Source: Fibrobacterota bacterium
GTDB taxonomy: Bacteria; Fibrobacterota; Chitinivibrionia; Chitinivibrionales; JANQEN01
Length of the DNA stretch: 5,372 bases
NCBI GenBank assembly: GCA_030619215.1
Contig: JAUXBV010000291.1
Span: forward strand, 1 to 5,372
Direction of reading: 5' to 3'
The notes below the pieces were generated by a model. It worked only from the letters and a program-made list of their open reading frames with translations. It made no database searches and was not told the origin of the DNA. A program made the position numbers and the translations under genes. Position 1 is the stretch's first letter. Each line of letters opens with the position of its first letter. Below are positions 5,267 through 5,372 of the stretch, piece after piece.

Positions 5267-5372
5267 CTATTCCATTTGCACAAGTGTTTTGGTGATGCGG
5301 CATTTCTTGCCCACAGTTAAATTACAAATATATATGCCTTTGGACAGATTACGCGTATTAAGGTTCAGCTTA
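5267..5372 (-). CDS. C-terminus of a T9SS cargo protein (cut by window edge)
   Basis: The - strand is open from the window edge to a TAG at 5267-5269 and encodes 34 residues. They show the terminal half of a T9SS type A-like sorting domain: LNTRNLSKGIYICNL, then TVGKKCRITKTLVQME. The pattern 'L..GiYi..l..g.k...kklv' near the very end matches the tail of the propeller protein (LPAGIYLLQV ... RIVLTK). The rest of the protein lies beyond the window, so its function cannot be told. A secreted or surface protein using the same export route is inferred. The two cysteines are unusual for this tail. Confidence 0.7.
   Translation of the reverse strand, partial: KLNLNTRNLSKGIYICNLTVGKKCRITKTLVQME

Noticed and set aside
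5049..5303. 84-codon - strand frame
   Set aside because: It runs across the T9SS tail in a different frame and has no domain or ribosome site; the tail and the + strand remnant explain the DNA better.
1..5372. tRNA or rRNA genes
   Set aside because: Scanning both strands by eye, I saw no cloverleaf with TTCGA-type arm or rRNA signature.

Overview
This window looks like a chromosomal segment of an FCB-superphylum bacterium (Bacteroidota, Fibrobacterota or a related candidate phylum). The main reason is that two proteins end in what looks like a type IX secretion (T9SS, Por) C-terminal sorting domain. A third reading frame at the left edge holds the NPY-RG type motif that often opens such tails. 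A cleavable signal peptide and a lipoprotein signal on other products fit a diderm cell. I cannot name the species.

Layout. (1) Bases 2-52: the end of a + strand frame carrying PNPYRG that stops abruptly. (2) Bases 53-792: about 740 bp of AT-rich DNA with no convincing gene. It holds a perfect 17-bp inverted repeat (74-115) and copy A of a diverged 140-bp repeat (255-394). (3) Bases 793-2580, + strand: a secreted beta-propeller protein of the sialidase/BNR type with three Asp boxes and a T9SS tail. Its best start is a GTG at 793. (4) Bases 2535-3023, - strand: a small, AT-rich, probably secreted protein whose 3' end overlaps the propeller gene tail to tail by 46 bp. (5) Bases 3024-3395: AT-rich DNA ending in repeat copy B (3245-3383), which holds a perfect 17-bp hairpin. 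(6) Bases 3396-3998, - strand: an alanine-rich helical lipoprotein resembling DUF4398. (7) Bases 4322-5005, - strand: a DUF975-type polytopic membrane protein. (8) Bases 5062-5223, + strand: a protein-like frame with no start codon, probably a gene remnant. (9) Bases 5267-5372, - strand: the last 34 residues of another T9SS cargo protein, cut by the window edge.

The genes do not form an obvious pathway or operon. The propeller protein and the two tail fragments share a predicted export route. The lipoprotein and DUF975 genes are on the same strand but 323 bp apart, each with its own strong Shine-Dalgarno site, so they are probably transcribed separately. The most interesting structure is the pair of 140-bp direct repeats, about 83% identical over their 94-bp core, that bracket the propeller gene and the AT-rich small gene. 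Their hairpins show compensatory base changes. Together with truncated frames at both margins and sharp swings in base composition, this suggests a mosaic, rearranged accessory region. I see no complete novel defence or catalytic system.
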